64,000 bases of DNA, taken from assembly GCF_008974285.1 (NCBI RefSeq), contig NZ_BKZV01000001.1:915319-979318 (forward strand), given 5' to 3'. The position numbers and the translations under genes were made by a program. Shown piece after piece: positions 1-8,825 of the stretch. Below the pieces are notes generated by a model. It had not been told where the DNA came from. It saw only the letters and a list, made by a program, of their open reading frames with translations, and searched no databases. This DNA comes from Thermogemmatispora aurantia. GTDB taxonomy: Bacteria > Chloroflexota > Ktedonobacteria > Ktedonobacterales > Ktedonobacteraceae. Position 1 is the stretch's first letter; each line of letters begins with the position of its first letter.

Positions 1-2
1 GC

Positions 3-1046
3 GGCAATGCCTCCCCGAGCGCATCGGGAACAACGGGCGCCCCAACCAGGAGCGTCAGCACTTCCACTGCGCGCAGCAGCACACGTACGGAATCGACTAG
101 CCGCCCGAGTAGCAGCGCTCGTCAGCCACAGCGCCGCTACACACGCCAGCGCATCAGTGGGCGGACACGCTGGCTCATCGTCGCCGGGGCCTTGGTTGTC
201 GTGCTGGCAATCATTGGAGGCTTCATCTTCCTCTCGCAGCAGCACAGCAGCCCTGGAGCACGTGGCGGCACCGATCCCGAGGTTCTGAATACGGTCACTC
301 GCCTCGACGCCAATCTGCTGGCCCAAATCGGGACTGGTGGCCAGAAGAATCCATTGCAGGCCGTCACAAACCGCGATCGTCTGGTAGGTCCCCACGGCAA
401 GCCCGAGGTCTTCTACTGGGGTGCCGAGTTCTGCCCGTATTGCGCCGCGGAACGCTGGTCGCTGGTGGTCGCTCTGAGTCGCTTTGGCCACTTCAGCGCT
501 CTTCCAGAGACGACCTCTTCCAGTAGCGATGTCTATCCCGATACGGCAACGTTCACCTTCTACGGCAGCAGCTACACCAGCTCCTATATTGATTTTGTGC
601 CGCTGGAGGTGGAGGACCGCAATCAGCAGCCGCTACAGACGCCCAACCAGGATCAACAACAACTGGTGAACGCCCTCAATCCCAGCGGCGGCTTCCCTTT
701 CCTGGACATCGCTAATATCTATATGTCGCAAGGCCAGACCGTCGACCCGGGGCTGCTCAGTGGTCTCTCGCAGAAGGATATCGCGATTCAGATGACCAAT
801 TCAAGCACGTCCATTTCGAAGAGCATCCTGGGCGTGGCTAACTATCTGACGGCAGGGATCTGCGTGGCGACCAACGATCAACCGGCCAGCGTCTGTAAGG
901 CTTCGTTTATTCAGACAATTGAGAAGCAGCTCCCACGGGTAGCCCTGGCCCGCTCTGACTCCGTGGCAGTCAACCTGACCTCGCTCAGCGAGGGCCTGCC
1001 ACCGACCAGTAGCAGCCGCCCGCGTAGCGGCAGCCGGTCCATCTAG
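3..1046 (+). CDS. DUF929 family membrane-anchored thioredoxin-like protein (5' partial)
   Basis: The frame is open to the left edge, so the true start lies outside the window; 347 residues are visible. A Ser/Thr/Arg-rich cytosolic segment is followed by one hydrophobic helix (codons near 160-235), then a domain placed outside the membrane. The sequence [16 protein letters not shown] holds a CPYC pair typical of thioredoxin-like folds and fits DUF929, whose biochemical role is not established. The C-terminal tail is Ser/Arg-rich. A redox or disulfide role at the cell surface is inference from the CxxC motif. The stop is TAG at 1044-1046. An internal TTG at 192 would start inside the membrane helix and is not a credible start. 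Confidence 0.8.
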   Translation, partial: GNASPSASGTTGAPTRSVSTSTARSSTRTESTSRPSSSARQPQRRYTRQRISGRTRWLIVAGALVVVLAIIGGFIFLSQQHSSPGARGGTDPEVLNTVTRLDANLLAQIGTGGQKNPLQAVTNRDRLVGPHGKPEVFYWGAEFCPYCAAERWSLVVALSRFGHFSALPETTSSSSDVYPDTATFTFYGSSYTSSYIDFVPLEVEDRNQQPLQTPNQDQQQLVNALNPSGGFPFLDIANIYMSQGQTVDPGLLSGLSQKDIAIQMTNSSTSISKSILGVANYLTAGICVATNDQPASVCKASFIQTIEKQLPRVALARSDSVAVNLTSLSEGLPPTSSSRPRSGSRSI

Positions 1047-1117
1047 AAAATCTGTCTGTTTGCTCTCAAGCGGCTCGGGAGGCGGCTTCTGCCCTTCCGA
1101 GCCTGGCTGCACTACGG

Positions 1118-1146
1118 TTGACAAGCCTATCTAGATGACGTACCAT
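1118..1146 (+). promoter_or_regulatory. Sigma-70-type promoter ahead of the nadK leader
   Basis: TTGACA at 1118-1123, a 17-base spacer and TACCAT at 1141-1146. It predicts a transcript starting near 1153, about 425 bases before nadK. The -35 box is perfect; the -10 box matches four of six consensus bases. Confidence 0.5.
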
Positions 1147-1152
1147 TACCTT

Positions 1153-1500
1153 GTGACATTCCGCTGGGGCAGAAGTCGGGCGGCTTCTGCTGGAAGCTGT
1201 GCACGCACCATAGTGGGAGGCGGTTTCTCGCCAAGGGCTTCCCTGATGAGCGAGACAGGCGTGCGGCAAAACCGCAGATCCGTGGGAAGAGCGGGCCATC
1301 CCTCAACTGCAGGGATACACCCAGCTGCCCGTCTGCTCCCTCTGACCGCACCTATCCCGCGGTGGGGAGATGTTCCAGAATAAGAAAAGGATAGAGAGTG
1401 TCTGGCTGACTCGCAGTCAAGGCTGAAGCCTAGGAGGTAGGGAACTTGCCTCACCGCCGCTGGGACTGGACCCCGAGGCTGGCGGCGGCTTTCTCTGTTA
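1153..1500 (+). ncRNA. Structured leader or small RNA candidate upstream of nadK
   Basis: This 350-base stretch carries several small hairpins read directly from the sequence: GCAGAAG/CTTCTGC (1169-1190), GGCG/CGCC (1219-1232), TGCGG/CCGCA (1262-1276), ATCCCT/AGGGAT (1298-1316) and CCGCCGC/GCGGCGG (1454-1488), the last followed by CTTTCTCTGTT. No signature of RNase P RNA, SRP RNA, tmRNA or a known riboswitch was recognised. It may be a long nadK leader or a separate small RNA. Hairpins are common by chance in GC-rich DNA, so confidence is low. Confidence 0.3.
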
Positions 1501-1565
1501 CCAGGACCGTGGAGACAGCAGCCAGGCGCGCTTTCTCAGATCTGCTCGACCGACCGACCGACTGA
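1446..1565 (+). CDS. Possible 39-residue leader peptide upstream of nadK
   Basis: A perfect AGGAGG at 1432-1437 sits eight bases before a TTG at 1446 that opens a 39-codon frame ending in TGA at 1563-1565, only 12 bases before the nadK GTG. The predicted peptide starts MPHRRWDWTPRLAAAF and is basic. The spacing would allow translational coupling to nadK. It covers the GC-rich hairpin at 1454-1488, so translation and folding would compete. There is no homology support; the only evidence is the ribosome-binding site and position. Confidence 0.25.
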   Translation: MPHRRWDWTPRLAAAFSVTRTVETAARRAFSDLLDRPTD

Positions 1566-1577
1566 CTGGAGCCATCT

Positions 1578-2420
1578 GTGAAGGTCATCGCCATATTCTA
1601 TCAGGGCCGCAAACAGCACACCGCTGAGGCTGCAGCCCAGATCGAACCATTCCTACGCCGCCGCGGCTACGAGGTCCGTAGTGTTGATATCCGCGAGGAG
1701 GGGGAGGAAACCCCCGAGGGGCTTTTGCAGGGCTGTGAGCTGGTCATCGTGCTAGGCGGCGATGGAACGATTTTGCACGCCGCACGCCTGTGTGCTGCCG
1801 ATGGCATTCCAATTGTAGGAGTAAAGTACGGGCGCGTCGGCTTTCTGACGGAACTGGAACCCCGCGATCTTCCCTACGAGCTTGTACACTATCTGGAGAA
1901 GGATGATTCGGTCTGGGTGGATACGCGCACGATGCTCACCGCCACCCTGGACCAGGAAGGACAAAGCGAGACCTTTCTGGCGCTCAATGACATTGTGATC
2001 GCACGCGGCACCTGGCCCCGCGTAGTGCAGGTAGGTATCTGGATCGACGATCATTTTTATAGCACAACCTACGCCGATGGGGTTATCGTCTCAACGGCTA
2101 CTGGCTCAACGGCCTATAATTTAGCTGTTGGGGGACCTCTGCTGCACCCACAGGTGCAGAGCATGGTCCTGACACCTATCGCTCCTCATCTGGCTTCTGA
2201 TCGTTCGCTCATTCTTCACCCCGATGCCTGCGTGCGCCTGCAAATCGTGACCGGCTCGCAAAGCGGCGTCTTCTCCGCCGACGGCCAACTGAATCGCGAG
2301 ATACGCAACGGCGCAATGGTCACTGTCCAGAAAAGCCAATACGAGACCCGCTTCCTGCGACGCCGACCACCAACTTACTTTTATCAGATTATCAATGCGA
2401 AGCTGAGAGATGACGAGTAG
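1578..2420 (+). CDS. nadK: NAD kinase
   Basis: ATP-dependent NAD kinase, which phosphorylates NAD to NADP in the cytosol. The 280-residue length fits the family. Visible motifs are VIVLGGDGTILHAAR (GGDG at residues 60-63), the VGFLTELEP strand, and the STATGSTAYNLAVGGPLLHP segment that forms the NAD site; the FSADGQ loop follows. The start is GTG at 1578, with GGAG about seven bases upstream; no earlier start in frame looks better. The next gene on the same strand is recN, 169 bases downstream, an order (nadK-recN) seen in many bacteria. A long structured leader and a possible small ORF precede it. Confidence 0.95.
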   Translation: MKVIAIFYQGRKQHTAEAAAQIEPFLRRRGYEVRSVDIREEGEETPEGLLQGCELVIVLGGDGTILHAARLCAADGIPIVGVKYGRVGFLTELEPRDLPYELVHYLEKDDSVWVDTRTMLTATLDQEGQSETFLALNDIVIARGTWPRVVQVGIWIDDHFYSTTYADGVIVSTATGSTAYNLAVGGPLLHPQVQSMVLTPIAPHLASDRSLILHPDACVRLQIVTGSQSGVFSADGQLNREIRNGAMVTVQKSQYETRFLRRRPPTYFYQIINAKLRDDE

Positions 2421-2589
2421 GATCGCTCGTACGCTCATGCACTCGCTCATCCCCGATGCCAGGCGCGCGCTCACCCGCACTCCCTTCAGCAACGGGTGCC
2501 AGGTGGCGACCCGGCTGCCGGTCCGATCCTCCGGCCCGCTGTTGCCTCCCGCTTTGCTCATCCGTTGAGAAAGTTGCCTGTGCAGTGCC

Positions 2590-4563
2590 ATGTTGCTCGA
2601 ACTGAATATTAAAGATTTCGCTATCATCGACAATCTGCATCTCACTTTCCATCGACTCTTCAACGTCTTTACCGGCGAAACAGGGGCCGGCAAGTCTATC
2701 ATCATCGACGCCGTCAGTGCCCTGCTGGGAGGAAAGATCGGTGCAGAGTATGTGCGCGCCGGCTGCGAGCGCGCCAGTGTCGAGGGCGTCTTTTCACTGG
2801 AGACGCTGCTGCCACCCGGCGGCAATGGCTTCCAGTCCCTGGCCCGCCCGACTGAGGGGGAGGAGGAAGCGGCTGCTGTCGGCAATACGCTCTATGAAGC
2901 CCTGGAGCAGGTCGAAAGCCAGGAGGGCCGGCGCCTGGAACGCCTGCAGGCCGACCTTTCCAGCGCCGATGCGCGCGTGGTCCTCGCCAGCCTGCTCCAG
3001 GAGTACGGCCTCCAGCCCGAGGATGGAACGCTGATCCTCTCGCGCGATATTTTCCGCTCGGGACGCACGGTCTCGCGGATCAATGGGCGCGCTGTCTCTC
3101 AGCATGTGCTGCAGCAGGTGGCCAGCTGGCTGATCGATATCCACGGTCAGAGCGAGCATCTGAGCCTGCTGCGCCCAGAGCAGCACGTTAATTTCCTTGA
3201 TCGCTATGCTGAGCTGCTGCCGCTGCGCGAGCAGCTGGCGGCTCGCGTCAGTGAGTGGCGCATGGTGCGCAAGAGCTTGCAGCAGCTCTTGCAGACTGAG
3301 CGCGATGAGAGCCGCCGCGCTGAGTTCCTGCGCTTTGAGATCGAGGAGATTGAGAAGGCTGAGCTGCAGCCCGGCGAGATCGAGGAGCTGGAGCGCGAGC
3401 GGAAGGTACTGAGCAATGCCGAACGCATGCGCGAGCTGTGCGCCCTGATCTATGGGGCGATCAAGGGGTCGGAGCTGGCCAGCGATCTGACACAGTCGGC
3501 CCTCGATCTGTTGCGCAGCGCCGCCCGTGCCCTCAACGAGCTGGCTCGCCTGGATAAGAGCCTTGCGGAACAGGAGGCCAACCTGGACGAGGCCATCTAT
3601 CGCCTGGAGGATGTGGCCGCCGCTATTAGTAGCTATGAGACCGATATCGAAGATGATCCAGCTCGCCTGGCAGAAATTGAGGAGCGCCTCGATCTGATCG
3701 CCCGTCTGAAACGGAAGTACGGGGCCACGATTGAGGAGATTCTCAGGCGCGCTGAGGAGGACCGCCAGGAGCTGGACCGCATCGTCAACCGCGAGGAGCA
3801 TATCCGCAGGCTGGAGCAGCAGGATCAGCAGCTGCGCCGCGAGATCGGGCGCATCGCCCAGGAGCTGTCGGAGCGCCGCCGCGCCGCCGCCGCTCGCCTG
3901 GCCAGCGCGATGGAAGAGCAGCTGGATGACTTGAATATGAAGCGGGCTCGCTTCGCAGTGGAGATCCTTCAGGAGCCTGATCCCGAGGGGGTGCCGGCCA
4001 CGATCGACGGCCAGCCCGAGCGGTTCTACGCCTGCGATGCGACTGGCATCGATCGCATCCAGTTCCTGATCGCTCCTAATCCAGGCGAGCCTTTCAAGCC
4101 TCTGACAAAGATTGCTTCGGGCGGCGAGACCTCACGCCTGATGCTGGCTTTGAAGACAATCCTGGCCCGGGCCGATGCCACGCCAACACTGATTTTCGAC
4201 GAGATCGATTCAGGCATTAGTGGACGCAGCGGCCAGGTAGTGGCCGAGAAGCTGTGGATGCTGACGCGCAACCACCAGGTGATCTGCGTGACGCATTTGC
4301 CACAAATTGCAGCTTTTGCCGATTTGCACTTCAATGTGAATAAGCAGGTGCTGGGAGAGCGGACGATCACGATCGTCAATGAGCTGCGTCCCGAACAGCG
4401 TGTGCGCGAGATCGCTCATATCATGGGCGGGAACGTGAGCGAGTTCTCTCTTAAGAGCGCCGAGGAGCTGCTGGCACGCTCCCAGCTCTGGAAGGAGAAT
4501 TGGCTGCGCCAGGTTGAGAGCCAGACAGCAGGCCGGGACGCCTCTCAGGCCCAGGCTCGCTAG
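2590..4563 (+). CDS. recN: DNA repair protein RecN
   Basis: SMC-like ATPase of double-strand-break repair; 657 residues. The N-terminal half carries the Walker A motif GETGAGKS (29-36); the middle (roughly 180-450) is rich in Glu, Arg and Leu with coiled-coil character. The C-terminal half carries the ABC signature ASGGETSRLML and Walker B TLIFDEIDSGISG. An insertion of about 60 residues (near 85-145) lies between Walker A and the conserved VSRINGRAV region. The ATG at 2590 begins directly with MLLELNIKDFAII, the usual RecN start. Its proximity to nadK suggests co-transcription. Confidence 0.95.
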   Translation: MLLELNIKDFAIIDNLHLTFHRLFNVFTGETGAGKSIIIDAVSALLGGKIGAEYVRAGCERASVEGVFSLETLLPPGGNGFQSLARPTEGEEEAAAVGNTLYEALEQVESQEGRRLERLQADLSSADARVVLASLLQEYGLQPEDGTLILSRDIFRSGRTVSRINGRAVSQHVLQQVASWLIDIHGQSEHLSLLRPEQHVNFLDRYAELLPLREQLAARVSEWRMVRKSLQQLLQTERDESRRAEFLRFEIEEIEKAELQPGEIEELERERKVLSNAERMRELCALIYGAIKGSELASDLTQSALDLLRSAARALNELARLDKSLAEQEANLDEAIYRLEDVAAAISSYETDIEDDPARLAEIEERLDLIARLKRKYGATIEEILRRAEEDRQELDRIVNREEHIRRLEQQDQQLRREIGRIAQELSERRRAAAARLASAMEEQLDDLNMKRARFAVEILQEPDPEGVPATIDGQPERFYACDATGIDRIQFLIAPNPGEPFKPLTKIASGGETSRLMLALKTILARADATPTLIFDEIDSGISGRSGQVVAEKLWMLTRNHQVICVTHLPQIAAFADLHFNVNKQVLGERTITIVNELRPEQRVREIAHIMGGNVSEFSLKSAEELLARSQLWKENWLRQVESQTAGRDASQAQAR

Positions 4564-4586
4564 AGGGAAGGGGTGAAGTACCAGCA

Positions 4587-5678
4587 ATGGAGAGCTGGCC
4601 GGCGACGAGGGGAGAGAGCGAGCGCGAGCAGAGCGTAGAGGTGGCCGTGATCGGCGCCGGGGTCTCCGGCCTGGCGGCGGCGCATGTGCTGCGCGACCAC
4701 GATCTGAAGGTGGCGCTCTATGAGCGTGAGGAGCGCGTGGGAGGCCGGGCGACGACGCGCTCCCGCGCAGGTTTCCGCTTTGATCCCGGCGCCCAGTATA
4801 TCCACGGCAATGCCCCCGTCAGCGACGCCCTGCTGTTACAGCGCTTCGCTACCTCCGAACTGGTGTCCATTGCCAAGCCGGTCTGGACCTTCGATAGCCA
4901 GAATCGGATTCGCGAAGGTGACCCACGCCAGAACGCTCTACCGCGCTGGACCTATCGGCACGGGCTGCTGACGCTGGCAGAGCTGATGGCGCGTGAGCTA
5001 ACAGTCTATACTCACTGTGAGATCGCCCGTCTGGCCTATATGAGACCAGGCTGGCGCCTCTTCTCTGCCACCGGTCAGGTTGTGGCCGAGGTCCCTGCTG
5101 TGCTGGTGACGTTGCCTGCTCCAGAGGCAGCAGCCTTGATTGCCGCGAGCGAGCTACCACCTGGGCTGCAGCAGACCCTGCTCGCCGAGCTGGGCCGTGC
5201 TCGCTACCGTCCCCTGCTGTCCCTCGCTCTGGCCTGGCCCCGGAAGGCACTCCCACCTACCCCTTACTACGCCCTGGTCAATAGCGATAAAACTCACCCT
5301 ATCTCCTGGCTGGCCCGCGAGGAGGAAAAGAGTCCCGAACGGGTCCCTCCCGCCTGGACGCTGCTCATCGTTCAGCTCGCGCCTGACTACAGCCGGGCAC
5401 ACTGGTCATGGGATGATCAGGCCCTGGCTGCAGCAACGACGACTCTGGTCTCGGCTCTGCTCGGACAGCCGCTGCCAGCACCGCATTTCTACGACGTCCA
5501 GCGCTGGCCCCTGGCCCTTCCTGAACCGGAAAGACTGCTGGATGCCGAGACCCTGCACAGGGTGAGCGCCCCCTATGGGCTATTCTTCAGCGGCGATGCT
5601 TTCACTGGCGGACGAGTGCATCTGGCGCTGGCGCAGGGCCAAGAGAGCGCTTTACGCCTCTTGGCCAGCCATCGTTAG
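4587..5678 (+). CDS. FAD-dependent oxidoreductase (amine oxidase/renalase-like)
   Basis: 363 residues. A Rossmann dinucleotide-binding motif lies near the N-terminus (AVIGAGVSGLAAAHVL), followed by the acidic strand end YEREERVGGRATTR and the FDPGAQYIHG segment, all typical of the flavin amine oxidase/renalase-like group. The C-terminus has the second FAD contact, FFSGDAFTGGRVHLALAQG. Length and motifs suggest a soluble cytosolic enzyme using FAD; the substrate cannot be told from sequence. The gene starts 23 bases after recN, behind AGGGAAGGGG, so it may be the third gene of the nadK-recN unit. Confidence 0.8.
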   Translation: MESWPATRGESEREQSVEVAVIGAGVSGLAAAHVLRDHDLKVALYEREERVGGRATTRSRAGFRFDPGAQYIHGNAPVSDALLLQRFATSELVSIAKPVWTFDSQNRIREGDPRQNALPRWTYRHGLLTLAELMARELTVYTHCEIARLAYMRPGWRLFSATGQVVAEVPAVLVTLPAPEAAALIAASELPPGLQQTLLAELGRARYRPLLSLALAWPRKALPPTPYYALVNSDKTHPISWLAREEEKSPERVPPAWTLLIVQLAPDYSRAHWSWDDQALAAATTTLVSALLGQPLPAPHFYDVQRWPLALPEPERLLDAETLHRVSAPYGLFFSGDAFTGGRVHLALAQGQESALRLLASHR

Positions 5679-5747
5679 CTCCTTCTCTCTCCCAGCTCAG
5701 ACCCACCCGGCTGCGCGAGCGGCTGGCAGTCCGCTGGACGGATATGC

Positions 5748-5753
5748 TACAAT
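5748..5753 (+). promoter_or_regulatory. Extended -10 promoter element
   Basis: TACAAT preceded by TG and one base, with no convincing -35 box. It lies in the 266-base gap before the small membrane protein gene at 5945, giving a leader of about 185 bases. Nothing else was recognised in this gap. Confidence 0.35.
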
Positions 5754-5944
5754 ACTAGCGAGTATTTGCCGCTGGCTGGCGGCGGACCCGCCCACTCTGA
5801 GACGGCTCAGATCAGGAGCACCAGCCCAAAGCCACAGCAGAGTGAGATGCGTTTTTTTCATGCTCCAGCCGGCTCCTGTAGCACAGGGAGAATGCCAGGC
5901 AGCGGCAAGCGGCCAGCTGACCAGTACGTAAGGACCGTAAGGCT

Positions 5945-6175
5945 ATGAGCAAGACCATTCTCAGCACGGTGTTGCTGTTTCTCGTATTTGCGGCGTTTCT
6001 GTGGTGGGGGCTTTGGCAATTGGCGAATCGCACCAGCACCGAAGATGTCATTTACGCCTTGATGCTCTTGGGGTGCGCAGGCTATGCTCTGGTTTCTATT
6101 TTGCTACTGCCGCGCAAGAAGACAGAAGACGAGCGAGAACGGCAGAGCAGAAAGGCCAGGCATGCCCAGCGCTAG
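5945..6175 (+). CDS. Small two-helix membrane protein
   Basis: 76 residues with two hydrophobic segments (about 5-24 and 36-53) and a strongly charged C-terminal tail (RKKTEDERERQSRKARHAQR) that should face the cytosol. No family was recognised. The ATG at 5945 follows a weak AAGG site. The GNAT gene begins 40 bases downstream on the same strand, so the two may be co-transcribed. The function is unknown. Confidence 0.6.
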   Translation: MSKTILSTVLLFLVFAAFLWWGLWQLANRTSTEDVIYALMLLGCAGYALVSILLLPRKKTEDERERQSRKARHAQR

Positions 6176-6214
6176 TCGAGCCGCGAGAGCAACTCTAGCG
6201 TTCATCGGTCACCT

Positions 6215-6685
6215 ATGGTAGAGGAGCGCGCCACCCCCCTTGTGATTCGCCTGGCCTGTGCGGAGGATATCCAGAGCATCGAATACCTGGATCGCTTCGG
6301 CACCTCGCCCACGCGCAATATTCATCGTGAGCTGGAGAAGTATTTTGGCTCGGTTGATCCCTCCACGCACGAGCGCGGTTTGATTTTTCTTGGGGAGCTG
6401 GAGGGGCGAGCCGTGGCTAAGGCAGAGCTGATGTTGCCGCCCGCCGATGGCAGCGAAGGGAGCCGCACCGGCTATATTCGCCGGGTGGTGGTGCTGCCGG
6501 AATATCGGCAGCGGGGCCTGGCCCGCCGTCTGCTCCAGTATATCATTGACTTTGCCCGCCAAGAGGAGCAACTGGAGGCACTGGACCTGCACGTTTGGGA
6601 GGAGAACAGGCCAGCCATTCGCCTCTATGAGTCGCTGGGCTTCCAGCTGCAGCACCGCGAGCTATATTATCGCCTTTCTCTCTAA
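6215..6685 (+). CDS. GNAT family N-acetyltransferase
   Basis: 156 residues spanning one GNAT fold. The acetyl-CoA pyrophosphate loop is visible as VVVLPEYRQRGLARRLLQYI, the family's RxxGxA/G pattern, and the C-terminal LYESLGFQLQHRELYY strand is typical. The enzyme should move an acetyl group from acetyl-CoA to an amine; the substrate is not predictable. The RimI-like motif at the end allows protein N-terminal or ribosomal targets but does not prove them. The ATG at 6215 starts just after the membrane protein gene. Confidence 0.85.
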   Translation: MVEERATPLVIRLACAEDIQSIEYLDRFGTSPTRNIHRELEKYFGSVDPSTHERGLIFLGELEGRAVAKAELMLPPADGSEGSRTGYIRRVVVLPEYRQRGLARRLLQYIIDFARQEEQLEALDLHVWEENRPAIRLYESLGFQLQHRELYYRLSL

Positions 6686-7050
6686 CTCAGCGCAGCGGTG
6701 GCCCTCCACCACCCGCTTCCTTTTCTTTGCCTGCTCGCTTGCTTACTTACTAATCTCCAGATCTCTGCAAGACGAAGCGGCCTCCCCAGCCTCACGCCAA
6801 TTTGTGACGCCCGGCTCTTCCTCTTCGTTGTAAGACTCAGGCTGGGGAAACATCTGAGAAAGCCCTGCCCCGCCCGTTCTCTGGCCGTCCTGGTTGCACT
6901 GGCTCGGTTGTCTGGCCGGTGCAGCAGGCCCGAGAGCAGATCAGGCCGTCTCCCACAGGTTCCCGGTGCCGGTTGGGTAGTGGTCCTGTCATACGCACGA
7001 GTATACAACAGGCTTGCCTTACATCAGTATCAGGAGGGAAGTGGAACGCT
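6686..7050 (+). other. Intergenic stretch without a recognised gene
   Basis: 365 bases between the GNAT gene and the glycosyltransferase gene. A possible -10 (TATACA near 7001) lies about 50 bases before the next start, but no good -35 was seen. The frame of the next gene stays open through the last 130 bases, yet the protein encoded there has no membrane or domain character, so it was treated as untranslated. Confidence 0.4.
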
Positions 7051-8706
7051 ATGGTGCAGCCATCCCTACTGCCCCCGTCCCTGGAGGCGTGCGAGCAGCA
7101 GGCCACGCAGGCCACCACCACAGCCAAACGCAGCTGGTTACGGTTCTTCTTTAGTGAGGATCAAAGCCCCGACAACTACATGGTCCGCGCCCTGCAGGAG
7201 CGCGCTGTCTGGATCGGCATTGCCCTGATCCTGCAAACGCTTAACGAGATCGATCACCGTCTCTATATGCCCTACCTGCTCCCCTATGGCTCGCTCATTC
7301 CTCTGGGGTTGATTCTGGGCAGCTTCGCCGCCATGCTGATGGCCCTGCGCCCCTTACCGCGTCGGCCACAGCCGCGGACTTTGAGCCAGCCTTTCCCACG
7401 CCGCTGGCAGCGCATCGCTCTCATTCTCATCTTGTTGACAAGCGTGGCAGGCGTGATAGAGCTAGGTCGTGGCGTGGTGATGTGCTTCCTCCCTCCCGAG
7501 TTCTCCAACGATGGCACAACCCTGGACACCAACGCCGCTGCACTCCTGCTCGCGGGGCGCAATCCCTATAGCGATTCGAACTTTGTGAGTATCGCGCGCA
7601 CCTTCGCAATCCAGCCTGAGTGGACCACCCCTCTGCGTCAGGGCCGCTTTGCCAACCGTCTGGACTATCCCTCGGATGCTGAGCTGGCCGCCGCTTTCGC
7701 CGCAGCCCTCAAAACCGGCCAAGCCCCTGAGTTCGAGGGTAAGGTGAGCTATCCCGCGCTCTCTTTCTTGACTCTTGTTCCCTTTGTGCTACTTCATTCC
7801 CCTTTACGCGATGTGAATGTGCTCCCTCTGTATTTGCTGAGCTACCTGCTGATCGTGGCAATTGGCTGGCGTGTGGCTCGCCAGGAGCTACGCCCCTGGG
7901 TTTTGCTTCTCAGCCTGGCCAATGTCCCTATGTGGGCCTCAACAACAGGGGCGAATCTTGATATTTTGTGCTGTCTGTTGCTGCTGCTCGCCTGGCTGCT
8001 GCGCGAGCGTGGCTGGCTCTCGGCCCTCTTACTGGGACTGGCCATCGCCACAAAGCAACCAGCCTGGTTCTCGACGCCTTTCTATCTGATTATGGCCTGG
8101 CGCCTTTATCAGCCCCGGGAGGCACTGCGCCGCCTGGGGATTGCTGCCGTGACGGCCTTGGTGGTGAACCTCCCGTTTATTGTCTGGAACCCCGGAGCCT
8201 TCGTCTCCGGCGTGCTGGCCCCTCTCAACGATCCAATGTTCCCGCTCGGGGTCGGGATCATTAATCTGAGCGCCACGCACCTGATCCCCTATCTCCCTGA
8301 AAAGGTCTACCTGGCTCTTGAGCTGGCGGCTATGCTGGCTTCGCTGGCCTGGTACTGGCAGATCTGTCGTACACGGCCAGAGGCAGCCTTCTTTTTGGCG
8401 GTGGTGCCGCTCTTCTTCGCCTGGCGCAGCCTCTCATCTTACTTCTACTGTGCGGCCTTCCCGCTCTTTGTGCTGCAGATGGCTCGCCAGCGACAAAAGG
8501 CGACGGCCCCCAGACGCGAGCAGCACCCCTCTCAGCGTCCTGGCTCCGGCGAGCCGTTCCCCGCGCTGGTCGAGCAGCGACCTCTACCAGCTTTGAGCGG
8601 ACGGGCGGCCTTGCAGCCAGCGGGGGCAGGGCTGTTGTCAAGCCTGCCGGCGGTTGATTCATTCCCCGCTCTGCCACTGCAGCGACAGTCACGATTGTCA
8701 GGCTAG
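7051..8706 (+). CDS. Multi-pass membrane glycosyltransferase-like protein (GT-C/DUF2029 type)
   Basis: 551 residues with about ten hydrophobic helices. The layout resembles polyprenol-phosphate-dependent mannosyltransferases: an N-terminal helix, a long outer loop with acidic and aromatic residues (NAAALLLAGRNPYSDSNF, reminiscent of the family's YxxPF-type loop), then clustered helices and the KQPAWFSTPFYL segment. A role in building lipid-linked sugars or cell-envelope glycans is inference. The start at ATG 7051 was preferred because AGGAGGG lies about 13 bases upstream; the open frame extends to 6919. The last 70 residues are polar and low in complexity and should be cytosolic. Confidence 0.65.
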   Translation: MVQPSLLPPSLEACEQQATQATTTAKRSWLRFFFSEDQSPDNYMVRALQERAVWIGIALILQTLNEIDHRLYMPYLLPYGSLIPLGLILGSFAAMLMALRPLPRRPQPRTLSQPFPRRWQRIALILILLTSVAGVIELGRGVVMCFLPPEFSNDGTTLDTNAAALLLAGRNPYSDSNFVSIARTFAIQPEWTTPLRQGRFANRLDYPSDAELAAAFAAALKTGQAPEFEGKVSYPALSFLTLVPFVLLHSPLRDVNVLPLYLLSYLLIVAIGWRVARQELRPWVLLLSLANVPMWASTTGANLDILCCLLLLLAWLLRERGWLSALLLGLAIATKQPAWFSTPFYLIMAWRLYQPREALRRLGIAAVTALVVNLPFIVWNPGAFVSGVLAPLNDPMFPLGVGIINLSATHLIPYLPEKVYLALELAAMLASLAWYWQICRTRPEAAFFLAVVPLFFAWRSLSSYFYCAAFPLFVLQMARQRQKATAPRREQHPSQRPGSGEPFPALVEQRPLPALSGRAALQPAGAGLLSSLPAVDSFPALPLQRQSRLSG

Positions 8707-8798
8707 GTCAGTTGCGATGTTGCTCTCTGTGGGCAGCACCGGGTCGGCCTGCCTGGCTGCCAGTAGATGAGGTCTCGACGCCTCACGCCCGGACGTGA

Positions 8799-8804
8799 TA
8801 CAAT
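8799..8804 (+). promoter_or_regulatory. Extended -10 promoter element before the TPR gene
   Basis: TGATACAAT, with TG one base before TACAAT (8799-8804). The same TGATACAATCC string recurs before the gene at 60233. Predicted start of transcription is near 8811. Confidence 0.4.
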
Positions 8805-8825
8805 CCTCCCAACAGAAACAGAGGT

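Noticed and set aside
1243-1250. CTGATGAG, as in the core of a hammerhead ribozyme
   Set aside because: The second core element GAAA and the cleavage-site stem geometry are missing.
2794-3801. Long open frame of 335 codons antisense to recN
   Set aside because: It lies entirely within recN and its composition follows the GC-rich codon pattern of the other strand; no domain or ribosome-binding site supports it.
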